A stretch of DNA of 38,637 nt from Halorhodospira sp. (GCA_007121755.1 SKJZ01000217.1:1-38637); one strand, 5' to 3'; counted from the first letter of the stretch, positions 9,099 through 17,005 are shown. Translations and numbers: made by a program. Notes: generated from the letters alone by a model not told the origin.

Positions 9099-9575
9099 CT
9101 AGCGTGCGATGGTATTGGTGCGGCGAATCTTGTTCTGCAACTGCAGAATGCCGTAGAACAGCGCTTCCGGCGTCGGCGGACAACCCGGAACGTATATATC
9201 CACCGGCACGATCCGATCACAACCGCGGGTCACCGAGTAGGAGTAGTGGTAGTACCCGCCACCGTTGGCGCACGACCCCATGGAGATCACCCACTTCGGT
9301 TCCGGCATCTGGTCGTAGACCTTACGTAGGGCCGGAGCCATCTTGTTACACAGCGTCCCGGCGACGATCAGCACATCGGATTGCCGCGGACTGGGCCGGA
9401 AGATCATCCCGATACGGTCGAGATCGTAGCGCGCGGCGGCGGCGTGCATCATTTCCACCGCGCAGCAGGCCAAACCGAAGGTTACCGGCCACATCGACCC
9501 GGTGCGCGCCCAGTTGATCAGCTTATCGGCGGACGTGGTGACATAGCCGCGCTCAAGCAGCCCTTCTACTCCCAT
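9099..9575 (-). CDS. nuoB: NADH-quinone oxidoreductase subunit B (N2 cluster)
   Basis: Subunit that binds the terminal 4Fe-4S cluster N2, the immediate electron donor to quinone. Ligands visible are the adjacent Cys37-Cys38 (LACCAVEMMH), Cys102 (GSCANGGGYY) and Cys132 (PGCPPTPEALF). I chose the MGVEGLLERGYVTTSADKL start, giving 158 residues, because it matches the family N-terminus. This start overlaps the end of nuoA by 10 nt; the longer open frame is nuoA out of frame. Confidence 0.97.
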   Translation of the reverse strand: MGVEGLLERGYVTTSADKLINWARTGSMWPVTFGLACCAVEMMHAAAARYDLDRIGMIFRPSPRQSDVLIVAGTLCNKMAPALRKVYDQMPEPKWVISMGSCANGGGYYHYSYSVTRGCDRIVPVDIYVPGCPPTPEALFYGILQLQNKIRRTNTIAR

Positions 9576-9922
9576 TCCAGCGCCCCTTTCTTCCACTCGT
9601 AAAGGAAGCCGACCAGTAGCAGCCCGACAAACAATCCCATGGCCAGGATCCCGAACAGCCCGATATCGTCCAAAACCACCGCCCACGGAAAGAGGAAGGC
9701 GATCTCCAGGTCGAAAATGATGAAGAGGATGGCCACCAGGTAGTAGCGCACGTCGAACTTCATGCGCGAGTCCTCGAAGGCTTCGAACCCGCACTCATAC
9801 GGCGACTGCTTTTCAGCACCGGGACGACGGGGACCGAGGACGAATCCGGCGAGCAGGGGCACTACACCGAAGACGAGACCGACCAGAATGAAAAGAAGGA
9901 CCGGAAGGTAGTTTTCGAGCAT
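9566..9922 (-). CDS. nuoA: NADH-quinone oxidoreductase subunit A
   Basis: First gene of the complex I operon: a three-helix membrane subunit of 118 residues. Helix 1 begins within MLENYLPVLLFILVGLVFG. The conserved loop EKQSPYECGFEAFEDSRMKF contains the Cys-Gly-Phe signature known to change conformation during turnover. Helices 2 and 3 follow (YLVAILFIIFDLEIAFLFPW). The 5' leader of roughly 65 nt from the predicted promoter contains a 6-bp hairpin (9953-9968, loop CTTC). Confidence 0.96.
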   Translation of the reverse strand: MLENYLPVLLFILVGLVFGVVPLLAGFVLGPRRPGAEKQSPYECGFEAFEDSRMKFDVRYYLVAILFIIFDLEIAFLFPWAVVLDDIGLFGILAMGLFVGLLLVGFLYEWKKGALEWE

Positions 9923-9993
9923 CGCCCCGCTCCGTTTGGCCAGCGCCGCGGCGCCACCGAAGGGTGGCGACCATACCGCAACGAACGGCGGGG

Positions 9994-10022
9994 AGTTTAC
10001 GAAGGGGGTGCCGCCCTGTCAA
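9994..10022 (-). promoter_or_regulatory. Predicted sigma70 promoter of the nuo operon
   Basis: On the minus strand a perfect -35 box TTGACA (10017-10022) is followed after 17 nt by TAAACT (9994-9999). Transcription would start near 9987, about 65 nt before nuoA. Upstream of the -35 box, 10035-10080 is strikingly AT-rich in an otherwise GC-rich region and contains two TATAA-type blocks (one is TATAAT, 10035-10040). This could be an UP element or a second promoter. Prediction from sequence only. Confidence 0.65.
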
Positions 10023-10080
10023 CTGCGGGCGGGCATTATAACCAAGCTTATCAATCAGTTATAATGCATAAATCATGACA

Positions 10081-10099
10081 AGGGGGAGGGTCTCCCCCT
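10081..10099 (-). terminator. Hairpin downstream of tRNA-Leu, possible terminator
   Basis: On the minus strand a G/C-rich 7-bp stem (AGGGGGA / TCCCCCT, 5-nt loop) lies 12 nt past the encoded CCA end of the tRNA. It is followed by TTGTCATG and not a clean T-run, so termination may be weak or the hairpin may serve 3' processing. Read-through into nuo is possible. Confidence 0.4.
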
Positions 10100-10110
10100 G
10101 GAGTATTCAA

Positions 10111-10195
10111 TGGTGCCGATGGCCGGACTCGAACCGGCACGGCTTTCGCCACCGCCCCCTCAAGACGGCGTGTCTACCAGTTCCACCACATCGGC
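10111..10195 (-). tRNA. tRNA-Leu(GAG)
   Basis: An 85-nt gene folds as a class II tRNA. The acceptor stem is GCCGATG paired with CATCGGC, with discriminator A and an encoded CCA. The D arm has TGGTGGAACTGGTAGACA, characteristic of tRNA-Leu. The anticodon stem CCGTC/GGCGG encloses the loop TTGAGGG, giving anticodon GAG (reads CUC/CUU). A short variable arm (GTGGCGAAAGCC) is followed by the T arm with GGTTCGAGTCC. A tRNA-Leu between secG and nuoA is a common arrangement in beta- and gammaproteobacteria. Confidence 0.97.
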
Positions 10196-10248
10196 GTAAC
10201 GGTCGCCGCCCCCGACAGACCCAAGTCGATCGCCGACGGCGGCAGAGT

Positions 10249-10277
10249 ACTTTACCAGCCGGACACCCCTCCGGCAA
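10249..10277 (-). promoter_or_regulatory. Predicted promoter of tRNA-Leu
   Basis: Minus-strand TTGCCG (10272-10277) and TAAAGT (10249-10254) are separated by exactly 17 nt and lie about 50 nt upstream of the mature tRNA 5' end. The sequence after the -10 box is GC-rich, as in stringently controlled stable-RNA promoters. The remaining gap between secG and the tRNA holds nothing else I can recognise. Confidence 0.6.
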
Positions 10278-10348
10278 CGCGTAGTCCACAACCTGTTGTC
10301 CACATCCGCGAACACTCTCTCGGTGGAGAGGACACGCGCCGGGCCGCG

Positions 10349-10756
10349 TCACTCCGCGGGCGGCGGAGGGGCGACCGGTCCATCGGCCGGCGGCGCGTCC
10401 GGATCTTCCGGCGCCGCCGGGGCATCGTCGGGTACAGCCGGGGCGTCGTCGGGAACCTCAACCGCAGGCGCGGCGGGGATCTCCTCCTCCGGATCTTCCG
10501 CAACCACCGTAGTGGGCTCGCCGACACCGCGGGCGGCGATCACCGCCAACGACAAGCTGGTCGCGAAAAACGCGGTCCCCAGCAACGTAATGATTTTGGT
10601 AAGAAAAGAGGCCGATCCGCGGGAACCGAAGACGGTGCTCGACGCCCCGCTGCCGAAGGCGGGCCCCATGTCGGCCCCCTTGCCCTGATTCAGCAGCACC
10701 AGCACCACGAGAGCCATGGCGATCAAGATATGGACGACGAGAATCGCTTGGAACAT
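10349..10756 (-). CDS. secG: Preprotein translocase subunit SecG
   Basis: Auxiliary subunit of the SecYEG channel in the cytoplasmic membrane, which assists SecA-driven protein export. Helix 1 is MFQAILVVHILIAMALVVLV. The conserved segment LLNQGKGADMGPAFGSGAS follows, then helix 2 around residues 52-73. From about residue 80 the protein has an unusual tail rich in Pro, Ala, Asp and Glu (repeats such as PDDAPAVPDDAPAAPEDPD), making 135 residues against about 110 in E. coli. It follows tpiA by 9 nt, the usual tpiA-secG pairing. Confidence 0.95.
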   Translation of the reverse strand: MFQAILVVHILIAMALVVLVLLNQGKGADMGPAFGSGASSTVFGSRGSASFLTKIITLLGTAFFATSLSLAVIAARGVGEPTTVVAEDPEEEIPAAPAVEVPDDAPAVPDDAPAAPEDPDAPPADGPVAPPPPAE

Positions 10757-10765
10757 CGGTCTTTA

Positions 10766-11518
10766 TCAGCCTCCAGGCCGCGCGCACGCATGGATGGCGA
10801 GGAACGCCTCGGGATCGAGAGACGCCCCGCCGATAAGTCCGCCGTCGACATCCGGACAGGACAAAAGGGTTTCCGCATTGTCGGGCTTCATGCTACCGCC
10901 GTACAGAATCGGCAGGCTGTCGGCAACGCCCGCATCCCGGTCGGCCACCCGTTTGCGGATGAAGGCGTGAACCGCCTGCGCTTGCTCCGGCGTGGCGTTC
11001 CGACCAGTACCGATGGCCCAGACCGGCTCGTAGGCGATCACCGCCTCACGGAAGGCATCGGCCCCGCAAGCATCGAAGACCGCGTCCAACTGCTCGGCCA
11101 CCACTGTCTCCGTGCGGTCGGCGTCCCGTTCTTCCAGGGTCTCGCCGACGCAGAGGACCGGGATCAATCCGGCCCCCTTGGCCGCCGCGAACTTGGCCGC
11201 CACCCGGCTGTTGCTATCGCCGAAGAGCGCGCGGCGCTCGGAGTGGCCGACCAGCACATAGCGGCAGCCCGCTTCCACCAGCATGGCGGTGGAGACCTCG
11301 CCGGTATAGGCGCCGGATGCGTATTCGCTGACGTCCTGCGCCCCCAGGGCGACCCCCGCCGGGGCTTGTTCCGCCATAGCGGGCAGCAGCGGGAACGGCG
11401 GGCAGACCAGCAAGTCGACGCCGTCGACGCCGGCACCGCTACACCGCTCGGCGATCCGGCGGACGAGATCCCGATCACCGTTCATCTTCCAATTTCCGGC
11501 AATAATCATCCGGCGCAT
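10766..11518 (-). CDS. tpiA: Triosephosphate isomerase
   Basis: Glycolytic enzyme interconverting dihydroxyacetone phosphate and glyceraldehyde 3-phosphate. The 250-residue TIM barrel carries the catalytic Lys in GNWKMNG (Lys11), the electrophilic His in VGHSERR (near residue 97) and the catalytic Glu in AYEPVWAIGTG (near 169), plus the phosphate-binding YGGSM near the C-terminus. The start MRRMIIAGNW is preceded by AGGG at 6 nt. It lies 135 nt after glmM and is probably transcribed with secG. Confidence 0.97.
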   Translation of the reverse strand: MRRMIIAGNWKMNGDRDLVRRIAERCSGAGVDGVDLLVCPPFPLLPAMAEQAPAGVALGAQDVSEYASGAYTGEVSTAMLVEAGCRYVLVGHSERRALFGDSNSRVAAKFAAAKGAGLIPVLCVGETLEERDADRTETVVAEQLDAVFDACGADAFREAVIAYEPVWAIGTGRNATPEQAQAVHAFIRKRVADRDAGVADSLPILYGGSMKPDNAETLLSCPDVDGGLIGGASLDPEAFLAIHACARPGG

Positions 11519-11557
11519 GGTTTCCCTATGCCTCTTGACTCTTTGGAAAGGTCGGGA

Positions 11558-11586
11558 AGCGTACCGGTCGGCGGAACGGAAATCAA
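11558..11586 (-). promoter_or_regulatory. Possible promoter of tpiA-secG
   Basis: In the 135-nt gap after glmM, minus-strand TTGATT (11581-11586) and TACGCT (11558-11563) are spaced by 17 nt. The -10 box is a poor match, so this is a weak candidate. I see no terminator after glmM. Confidence 0.3.
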
Positions 11587-11653
11587 ACCTCCCTCATACC
11601 GACCACATGGGATCGCCCCCGCTCCCGGCCGGTTCATCGAGCCCGGCGGACGT

Positions 11654-13009
11654 TCAGTCGATCGTGTCCGACCCGGCCCGGGAGACCGCTTCGGCCAGCG
11701 CCTCCACCGTCCGCGCGACCAAGGCTTCGTCGTAGCCCTCAACCATCACCCGCAAGACCGGCTCGGTACCGGACGGGCGCAACAGTATCCGGCCGTCGGC
11801 GCCCAATTCCGACTCGGCCAGGCGCACGGCGTCACAGACACTGGGGCTCTCCAGCGGGTTGCCCCCCGGCGGCAGCGGCACATTCACCATCCGCTGAGGG
11901 TAGCGCTCCATGGGGGCCGCCAGTTCGGAGAGCGTTCGTTCGCGGGAGACCATCACCTCCAAGACCTGCAACGCCGAAATGATGCCGTCGCCGGTCGTGG
12001 TGCGATCGAGGCAGATGATATGTCCCGACGACTCTCCCCCGATCACCCCTTCCACGGCGCGCAGCCGCTCCAGGACATACCGGTCGCCCACCTTGGCCCG
12101 CTCCAGCGCCACATCGAGCCGCGCCAGGGCGTGCTCCAGCCCCAGGTTGCTCATTAGCGTGCCGACCACCGATCCGCGCAACTCCCCCCGCTGCGCCCGC
12201 TCCGCGGCGATCACATAGAGCAAGGCGTCGCCGTCCACCACTCGCCCGCTCTCGTCCACCATCACCACGCGGTCGCCGTCACCGTCGAAGGCGATACCGA
12301 GATCCGCTCCCTGCCGAACAACCTCACGGCTCAGCGCCTGTGGATCCTGGGAGCCGCACGCCACGTTGATATTCAGGCCGTCCGGCTCATTGCCGATCGC
12401 TGTCACCCGCGCGCCCATCTCGCGGAAGACCGAAGGCGCGACGTGGTAGGTGGCACCGTGCGCGCAATCCACCACGATATGCAGCCCGTGCAGCGTCACA
12501 TCACGGCCGACGGAACCCTTGCAGAATTCGATATAGCGCCCCGGCGCATCGGCCACCCGCTGGGCGCGGCCAAGCGCCTCGCACGCCACCACCTGCGGCG
12601 GGCGCTCCAGCAGTTCCTCCATCGCCGTCTCGGCCTCGTCGTCGAGCTTCATGCCGTCCGGACAGAAAAACTTGATGCCGTTATCGTAGTGAGGGTTGTG
12701 GGAGGCGCTGATCACCACCCCCGCTCCAGCGCGCAGCGTGCGGGTCAGGTAAGCGATGGCGGGGGTCGGCATCGGCCCCAACAGCCAACAATGGACACCG
12801 GCGGCGGAGAAACCGGCCTCCAGCGCCGACTCGAACATATAGCCGGACAGCCGGGTATCCTTGCCGATCACGACACTATCCCCGCCTTTGTCGCGAATGG
12901 TTTGCCCCGCCGCCCAACCCAGGCGGAGCATGAAGTCGGGCGTTATCGGCGCACTCCCCACCCGTCCACGAATCCCGTCCGTACCAAAGTAACGACGCGC
13001 TCCCGCCAC
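11654..13009 (-). CDS. glmM: Phosphoglucosamine mutase
   Basis: Converts glucosamine 6-phosphate to glucosamine 1-phosphate on the way to UDP-GlcNAc for peptidoglycan and LPS. The N-terminus RRYFGTDGIRGRVG, the active-site phosphoserine loop SASHNPHYDNGIKFF (Ser103), the metal-binding DGDGDR, the sugar-binding GGESSGHI and the phosphate-binding RPSGTEPVLRVMVEG are all present. I chose a GTG start (VAGARRYFGT), preceded by GGAGG at 7 nt, giving 451 residues; the longer frame runs through the palindromic element upstream and is not credible as protein. It lies downstream of folP, with the element in the gap. Confidence 0.95.
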   Translation of the reverse strand: MAGARRYFGTDGIRGRVGSAPITPDFMLRLGWAAGQTIRDKGGDSVVIGKDTRLSGYMFESALEAGFSAAGVHCWLLGPMPTPAIAYLTRTLRAGAGVVISASHNPHYDNGIKFFCPDGMKLDDEAETAMEELLERPPQVVACEALGRAQRVADAPGRYIEFCKGSVGRDVTLHGLHIVVDCAHGATYHVAPSVFREMGARVTAIGNEPDGLNINVACGSQDPQALSREVVRQGADLGIAFDGDGDRVVMVDESGRVVDGDALLYVIAAERAQRGELRGSVVGTLMSNLGLEHALARLDVALERAKVGDRYVLERLRAVEGVIGGESSGHIICLDRTTTGDGIISALQVLEVMVSRERTLSELAAPMERYPQRMVNVPLPPGGNPLESPSVCDAVRLAESELGADGRILLRPSGTEPVLRVMVEGYDEALVARTVEALAEAVSRAGSDTID

Positions 13010-13036
13010 GATCGATCCTCCAAAGATCCTCTGACC

Positions 13037-13267
13037 GGACCGTGCGGATTCGGGCTGATCGGGAGGGGGTAGGGGTCCGGTTACGGGGGCGTCCGACGGC
13101 ATGGATGCCGTCGGTGACCGGTTTGCGGGGAGCAAACCGGGTCGCGCAAAGCGCGCCCAACGGGTGCGGACCAGGGATGGTCCGCAACAGCGTACAGGGA
13201 CGTATTCACAGCGTCCCCCGTAACCGGACCCCTACCCCCTCCCGATCAGCCCGAATCCGCACGGTCC
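13037..13267. repeat. Large palindromic element, copy 1 (53-bp perfect arms)
   Basis: The gap between folP and glmM is filled by a palindromic element. Its left arm (13037-13089) and right arm (13215-13267) are perfect inverted repeats of 53 bp. The 125-nt interior is itself a string of hairpins: 13093-13114 (10-bp stem around GG, GCATGGATGC centre), 13118-13140 (9-bp stem, loop GGGGA), 13143-13155 (5-bp stem, loop AAA) and 13166-13185 (8-bp stem, loop GGGA). The last part, 13189-13222, matches copy 2 at 26605-26638 in 32 of 34 positions. The element begins 11 nt after the folP stop. From memory, GGCATGGATGCC/CAGGGATG intergenic hairpins occur in other Gammaproteobacteria; I have no confirmed family name. 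Confidence 0.9.
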
Positions 13268-13278
13268 ATCGAAGCCAA

Positions 13279-14124
13279 CTATTCAATCCCATCCGGCCGC
13301 CGGGCCGCCTGGGCCACGCGCACCGCGTCCGCCGTGGCCGCCACATCGTGGGTCCGCACCAGCCGCGCGCCCTGAAAGACCGCCAACGCCGCCGCCGCCG
13401 CGCCGCCGACCAGACGTTGGTCAAGCGGTCGTTCAAGCAGATTGCCGATCATCGACTTGCGCGACATGCCGACCAATACCGGCACGCCAAGCTCCACGAG
13501 GGCGTCCAGCCGCCCCAAGAGCTCGTAATTGTTGCGCAAGCTCTTGCCGAAGCCGAAGCCGGGATCGACCACCAAACGGTCTTGCGGAATCCCCGCCCCG
13601 GCTGCCGCCTCGATGCGTCCCGCCAAAAAGTCCCGCACCTCGCCCACCACGTCGCCGTAGCGGGGCGCGTCTTGCATGGTTCGGGGTTCACCTTGCATGT
13701 GCATCAGACAGACCGGGACGCCGGCATCGGCGGCGGCCTCCAACGCCCCGGGCGCGTTCAGGGCCCGAATATCATTGATCATTCCCGCGCCGACCGCCAC
13801 CGCCGCGCGCATCACGCCGGGCTTGCAGGTATCCACCGAGATCGGTACCGGCAAGGCCTCGGCCAACGCCTCGACCACCGGCAGAATGCGCCTCAACTCC
13901 TCCTTCTCATCCACCGGCGCGGCGCCGGGACGGCTCGATTCGCCACCCACGTCCACCATGGCGGCGCCCTCTTCGACCATCCGGCGGGCCTGCGCCACAG
14001 CGCTGGCCGCGCCTGTGACCGTCCCGCCGTCGGAGAAGGAGTCCGGGGTGATGTTGACCACACCAACGACCGCCGGACGCGAGAGATCCAGCCACTGGCC
14101 GCCGCAATCAAGCCCGTCAGCCAT
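13279..14124 (-). CDS. folP: Dihydropteroate synthase
   Basis: Condenses p-aminobenzoate with hydroxymethyl-dihydropterin diphosphate in folate synthesis; target of sulfonamides. The 281-residue TIM barrel shows the first signature VVGVVNITPDSFSDGG (about residues 20-35), the second loop DVGGESSRPGA, and the pterin-binding DPGFGFGKSLRNNYELLGRL. The start overlaps the ftsH stop as ATGA, indicating coupled translation. The order ftsH-folP-glmM is conserved in Gammaproteobacteria. Confidence 0.97.
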   Translation of the reverse strand: MADGLDCGGQWLDLSRPAVVGVVNITPDSFSDGGTVTGAASAVAQARRMVEEGAAMVDVGGESSRPGAAPVDEKEELRRILPVVEALAEALPVPISVDTCKPGVMRAAVAVGAGMINDIRALNAPGALEAAADAGVPVCLMHMQGEPRTMQDAPRYGDVVGEVRDFLAGRIEAAAGAGIPQDRLVVDPGFGFGKSLRNNYELLGRLDALVELGVPVLVGMSRKSMIGNLLERPLDQRLVGGAAAAALAVFQGARLVRTHDVAATADAVRVAQAARRPDGIE

Positions 14125-16076
14125 CAGTGTTCGCTGACTGGCCCGCCGATCGGCCCTCCGCTCTCGCCGTCCCTTTTGGGATCCTCGCGGGCTCCATCAG
14201 AGACGTCCGAAGGCGTCTCCTCTTCATCTCCACCGGTGCGATCGTCCCAACCCTTGGGCGGTTTCGGCTCACGGCCAGCCATGATGTCGTCCATCTGCTC
14301 CCGGTCGATGGTCTCGTACTTCATCAGCGCTTCGGCCATGATGTGGAGCGTATCGAGGTTCTCCCGCAGAATCCGCTCGGCCGCGCTGTAATTGGTGTCG
14401 ATGATGGCCCGCAACTCCTCGTCGATGGCGTGCTGGGTCTCATCGGAGACATCCTTGTGCTGGGTCACCGAGTGGCCGAGGAAGACCTCGCCCTGCTCGT
14501 CGCCGTAGGAGAGCGGTCCGAGGCGGGCGGACAATCCCCACTTGGTGACCATGTTGCGCGCGATTTCGGTGGCGCGCTGGATATCGTTCTGGGCGCCGGT
14601 GGTCACGCGATCGGAACCGAAGACCAACTCTTCGGCGATCCGGCCGCCGAAGAGACTCGCGATCATGCTGTCGAGCCGCTGCTTGGTGTAGCTGTACCGG
14701 TCCTCCTCCGGCAGGAACATGGTCACGCCGAGCGCGCGCCCGCGGGGGATGATGGTCACTTTGTGTACCGGATCGTGATCCGGCGACTTCAAGCCGACGA
14801 TGGCGTGCCCCGCCTCGTGGTAGGCGGTGAGCTTCTTCTCATCCTCCTTCATGACCATCGATTTGCGCTCGGCGCCCATCATGATCTTGTCCTTGGCCCG
14901 CTCGAAGTCCTCCTGATCAACCACCTCCTTGTTGTTACGGGCCGCGAACAGCGCCGCCTCGTTACACAGGTTGGCCAGATCGGCGCCGGAGAAGCCGGGC
15001 GTGCCGCGAGCAATGATCTCGGGCTTGATATCGTCGGCCAGCGGCAGCTTCTTCATATGGACTTTCAAGATCTGCTCGCGGCCCCGCACATCGGGCAGCG
15101 GCACCACCACCTGCCGATCGAAACGGCCCGGCCGCAGCAGCGCCGGATCGAGCACATCGGGGCGGTTAGTAGCGGCGATGACGATAATCCCCTCATTGCC
15201 CTCGAAGCCGTCCATCTCGACCAGCATCTGGTTAAGGGTCTGCTCCCGCTCGTCGTGCCCGCCGCCGAGGCCGGCGCCGCGCTGACGGCCGACGGCGTCC
15301 AACTCGTCGATAAAGATGATGCAGGGCGCCTGCTTCTTCGCCTGCTGGAACATGTCCCGCACGCGGGAAGCGCCGACACCGACGAACATCTCGACGAAGT
15401 CGGACCCCGAGATCGAGAAGAACGGTACCCGCGCCTCGCCGGCGATGGCCTTGGCCAGCAACGTCTTGCCGGTACCCGGCGGGCCGACCATGAGGACGCC
15501 GCGCGGAATGGTGCCGCCGAGGCGCTGGAACTTGGACGGATCGCGCAGGAAGTCGACCAACTCGCTGACCTCGTCCTTGGCCTCGTCGCAACCGGCCACG
15601 TCGTTAAACCGGATCTTGCTCTGCTCCTCGGTCATGAGCTTCGCCTTGCTCTTCCCGAAGGACATCGCTCCGCGCCCGCCTCCGCCGCCTTGCATCTGGC
15701 GCATGAAGTAGATCCAGACCGCGATCAGGAGCAGGAACGGCGTCCAGGAGACGAGGATCTGGAGCAGCATCCCGGTGCCCTCGGGCTCCCGGGCGTCGAT
15801 CGTCACCCCGTGGTCGAGGAGCGTGCCGATCAGCGCGCGGTTGTCCGTCTCCGGATTGAAGGTCTGGTACTCCTGACCGTCCACATGGTGGAAAGTGATC
15901 TCGTCGCCCTTGATCAGCACCTCGCGTACATCGCCGCGCTCCACCTGATGGAGGAACTCGGAGTACGCAACCTCCTGGGTCGGCGCAACGGTCCGATCCT
16001 GGAAGTTACTGAAGACCGACATCAATACCACGGCGATGATGACCCAAAGGATCAGATTCTTCGCCATGTCACTCAT
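14124..16076 (-). CDS. ftsH: ATP-dependent zinc metalloprotease FtsH
   Basis: Membrane-anchored AAA+ protease that degrades unassembled membrane proteins and regulators such as LpxC and sigma32 in E. coli. Order: membrane helix 1 (about 7-23), periplasmic domain, helix 2 (about 104-125), AAA module with Walker A GPPGTGKT (198-205), Walker B FIDELDAVGRQRG and the second region of homology around ATNRPDVLDPALLRPGRFD, then the peptidase zinc motif HEAGH near residue 420. Length 650 is normal. An alternative start at the internal Met4 is possible. A TATAGT box lies at the end of rlmE, but without a good -35 element. Confidence 0.98.
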   Translation of the reverse strand: MSDMAKNLILWVIIAVVLMSVFSNFQDRTVAPTQEVAYSEFLHQVERGDVREVLIKGDEITFHHVDGQEYQTFNPETDNRALIGTLLDHGVTIDAREPEGTGMLLQILVSWTPFLLLIAVWIYFMRQMQGGGGGRGAMSFGKSKAKLMTEEQSKIRFNDVAGCDEAKDEVSELVDFLRDPSKFQRLGGTIPRGVLMVGPPGTGKTLLAKAIAGEARVPFFSISGSDFVEMFVGVGASRVRDMFQQAKKQAPCIIFIDELDAVGRQRGAGLGGGHDEREQTLNQMLVEMDGFEGNEGIIVIAATNRPDVLDPALLRPGRFDRQVVVPLPDVRGREQILKVHMKKLPLADDIKPEIIARGTPGFSGADLANLCNEAALFAARNNKEVVDQEDFERAKDKIMMGAERKSMVMKEDEKKLTAYHEAGHAIVGLKSPDHDPVHKVTIIPRGRALGVTMFLPEEDRYSYTKQRLDSMIASLFGGRIAEELVFGSDRVTTGAQNDIQRATEIARNMVTKWGLSARLGPLSYGDEQGEVFLGHSVTQHKDVSDETQHAIDEELRAIIDTNYSAAERILRENLDTLHIMAEALMKYETIDREQMDDIMAGREPKPPKGWDDRTGGDEEETPSDVSDGAREDPKRDGESGGPIGGPVSEH

Positions 16077-16122
16077 GGCATTTACCTCACGCTGACCAAA
16101 ACGGCGCTATAGCGGCACCTTA

Positions 16123-16743
16123 CTATACCGGTTGCCCCCTAGCCAGAAGATAGACCTCTCGACTCCCGGAACGCGATGCATCCGGTTTCTGGATGGTGAC
16201 TCGTGAAAACGACTCAGCGAGCCGGTGGCGAAAGGCGTCGAAACCCTCGCCCTGAAACACTTTGACCAAAAATGCGCCGTCCGCCTCTAATACCTGACCG
16301 GCGAAGTCGGCTGCAAGTTCCGCCAAACCGATGGCGGCCGGGATGTCGACCGAGGGGTGCCCCGTTATATTGGGCGCCATATCGGAGAGAACCACATCGA
16401 CCGGCGCCCCCGCTAACGCCTCCCGCACCATCTCCAACCCGGCATCGGTGGCGAAATCGCACTGCACGCAGCGCACCCCGTCCAGGGGCTCGATTTCCAG
16501 CCGGTCCACGGCCACTACCCGCGCCCCGCGCCTCACCGCGTATTGCGACCACCCGCCCGGCGCCGCCCCGAGATCGACTGCCGTCACGCCCGGGCGAAAG
16601 ATGCCGGCGCGGCGGTCCACCGCCTCCAACTTGAGCGCGGCCCGGGACCGCCACCCCTCGGCCCGCGCCCGCTGGACATAGGGGTCTTTCTCGTGCCGGG
16701 CGCGCCGGGCCAACGATCCGCATCCACGACGCTTAGCCGCCAC
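16123..16743 (-). CDS. rlmE: 23S rRNA 2'-O-methyltransferase RlmE (RrmJ/FtsJ)
   Basis: Methylates the 2'-O of U2552 in the A loop of 23S rRNA, a late ribosome-assembly step. The 206-residue protein begins with a basic N-terminus (RHEKDPYVQRARAEGWRSRA) and has the SAM-binding motif VDLGAAPGGWSQ. The catalytic tetrad K-D-K-E is represented by Lys in SRAALKLEAVD, Asp in VLSDMAPNITGH, Lys in FLVKVFQGEGFD and Glu in SREVYLLA. It overlaps the upstream small gene by 11 nt and lies 46 nt before ftsH, the usual rlmE-ftsH pair. Confidence 0.96.
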   Translation of the reverse strand: MAAKRRGCGSLARRARHEKDPYVQRARAEGWRSRAALKLEAVDRRAGIFRPGVTAVDLGAAPGGWSQYAVRRGARVVAVDRLEIEPLDGVRCVQCDFATDAGLEMVREALAGAPVDVVLSDMAPNITGHPSVDIPAAIGLAELAADFAGQVLEADGAFLVKVFQGEGFDAFRHRLAESFSRVTIQKPDASRSGSREVYLLARGQPV

Positions 16744-17005
16744 TATCCTCTCCCCGGGCCGCCAAAACCCGTGCCGATACCCGGTGAGCGCGCCAAACGA
16801 TCCAGCCGGCGCCGGCCACCGAAGAACCGAAGACCAGCAGGAGTTCCAACCACGGCGGACCGTCCCAGCCGACGGTGAAGAGCAAGACCGTCAACAGCAG
16901 AAGCAGCACGACCGCCAACTCCACCTTCACCTCCCGCAGCGGCCCACCGCTTGCCCGCACCACGCCGCGGCGTGCTAGGGTGTCGCGTTCGTCGCTAACC
17001 GCCAC
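16733..17005 (-). CDS. Small two-helix membrane protein, function unknown
   Basis: A 90-residue protein I do not recognise. It has a charged N-terminus, a hydrophobic helix at about 26-45 (VELAVVLLLLLTVLLFTV), a second at about 51-71 (WLELLLVFGSSVAGAGWIVW) and a basic/acidic tail. It is supported as a real gene by a GTG start at good distance from GGAGGTGG and by an 11-nt overlap with rlmE. Its start is only 11 nt from the divergent yhbY start, so its ribosome site abuts the yhbY initiation codon on the other strand. No function can be inferred beyond membrane location. Confidence 0.65.
   Translation of the reverse strand: MAVSDERDTLARRGVVRASGGPLREVKVELAVVLLLLLTVLLFTVGWDGPPWLELLLVFGSSVAGAGWIVWRAHRVSARVLAARGEDSGG
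16951..16981 (+). promoter_or_regulatory. Possible promoter of yhbY inside the divergent small gene
   Basis: TTGCCC (16951-16956) and TAGGGT (16976-16981) are spaced by 19 nt, about 35 nt before the yhbY start. With only 11 nt between the divergent start codons, a yhbY promoter must lie inside the opposite gene. Spacing is longer than ideal. Confidence 0.3.

Noticed and set aside
10075..10284. Short open frames over tRNA-Leu on both strands
   Set aside because: They coincide with a clear tRNA gene and its promoter.
13037..13267. CRISPR-like array
   Set aside because: The repeats are inverted, not direct, and there are no regularly spaced units or cas genes.
13042..14391. Plus-strand frame of 449 codons opposite folP and the palindrome
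   Set aside because: Built from the inverted repeat and antisense of folP; contains the same peptide in both arms, which is expected from the palindrome.
14127..16112. Long plus-strand open frame of 661 codons opposite ftsH
   Set aside because: It mirrors the ftsH codons, has His/Arg/Gly/Leu-biased composition without known domains, and ftsH is certain on the other strand.
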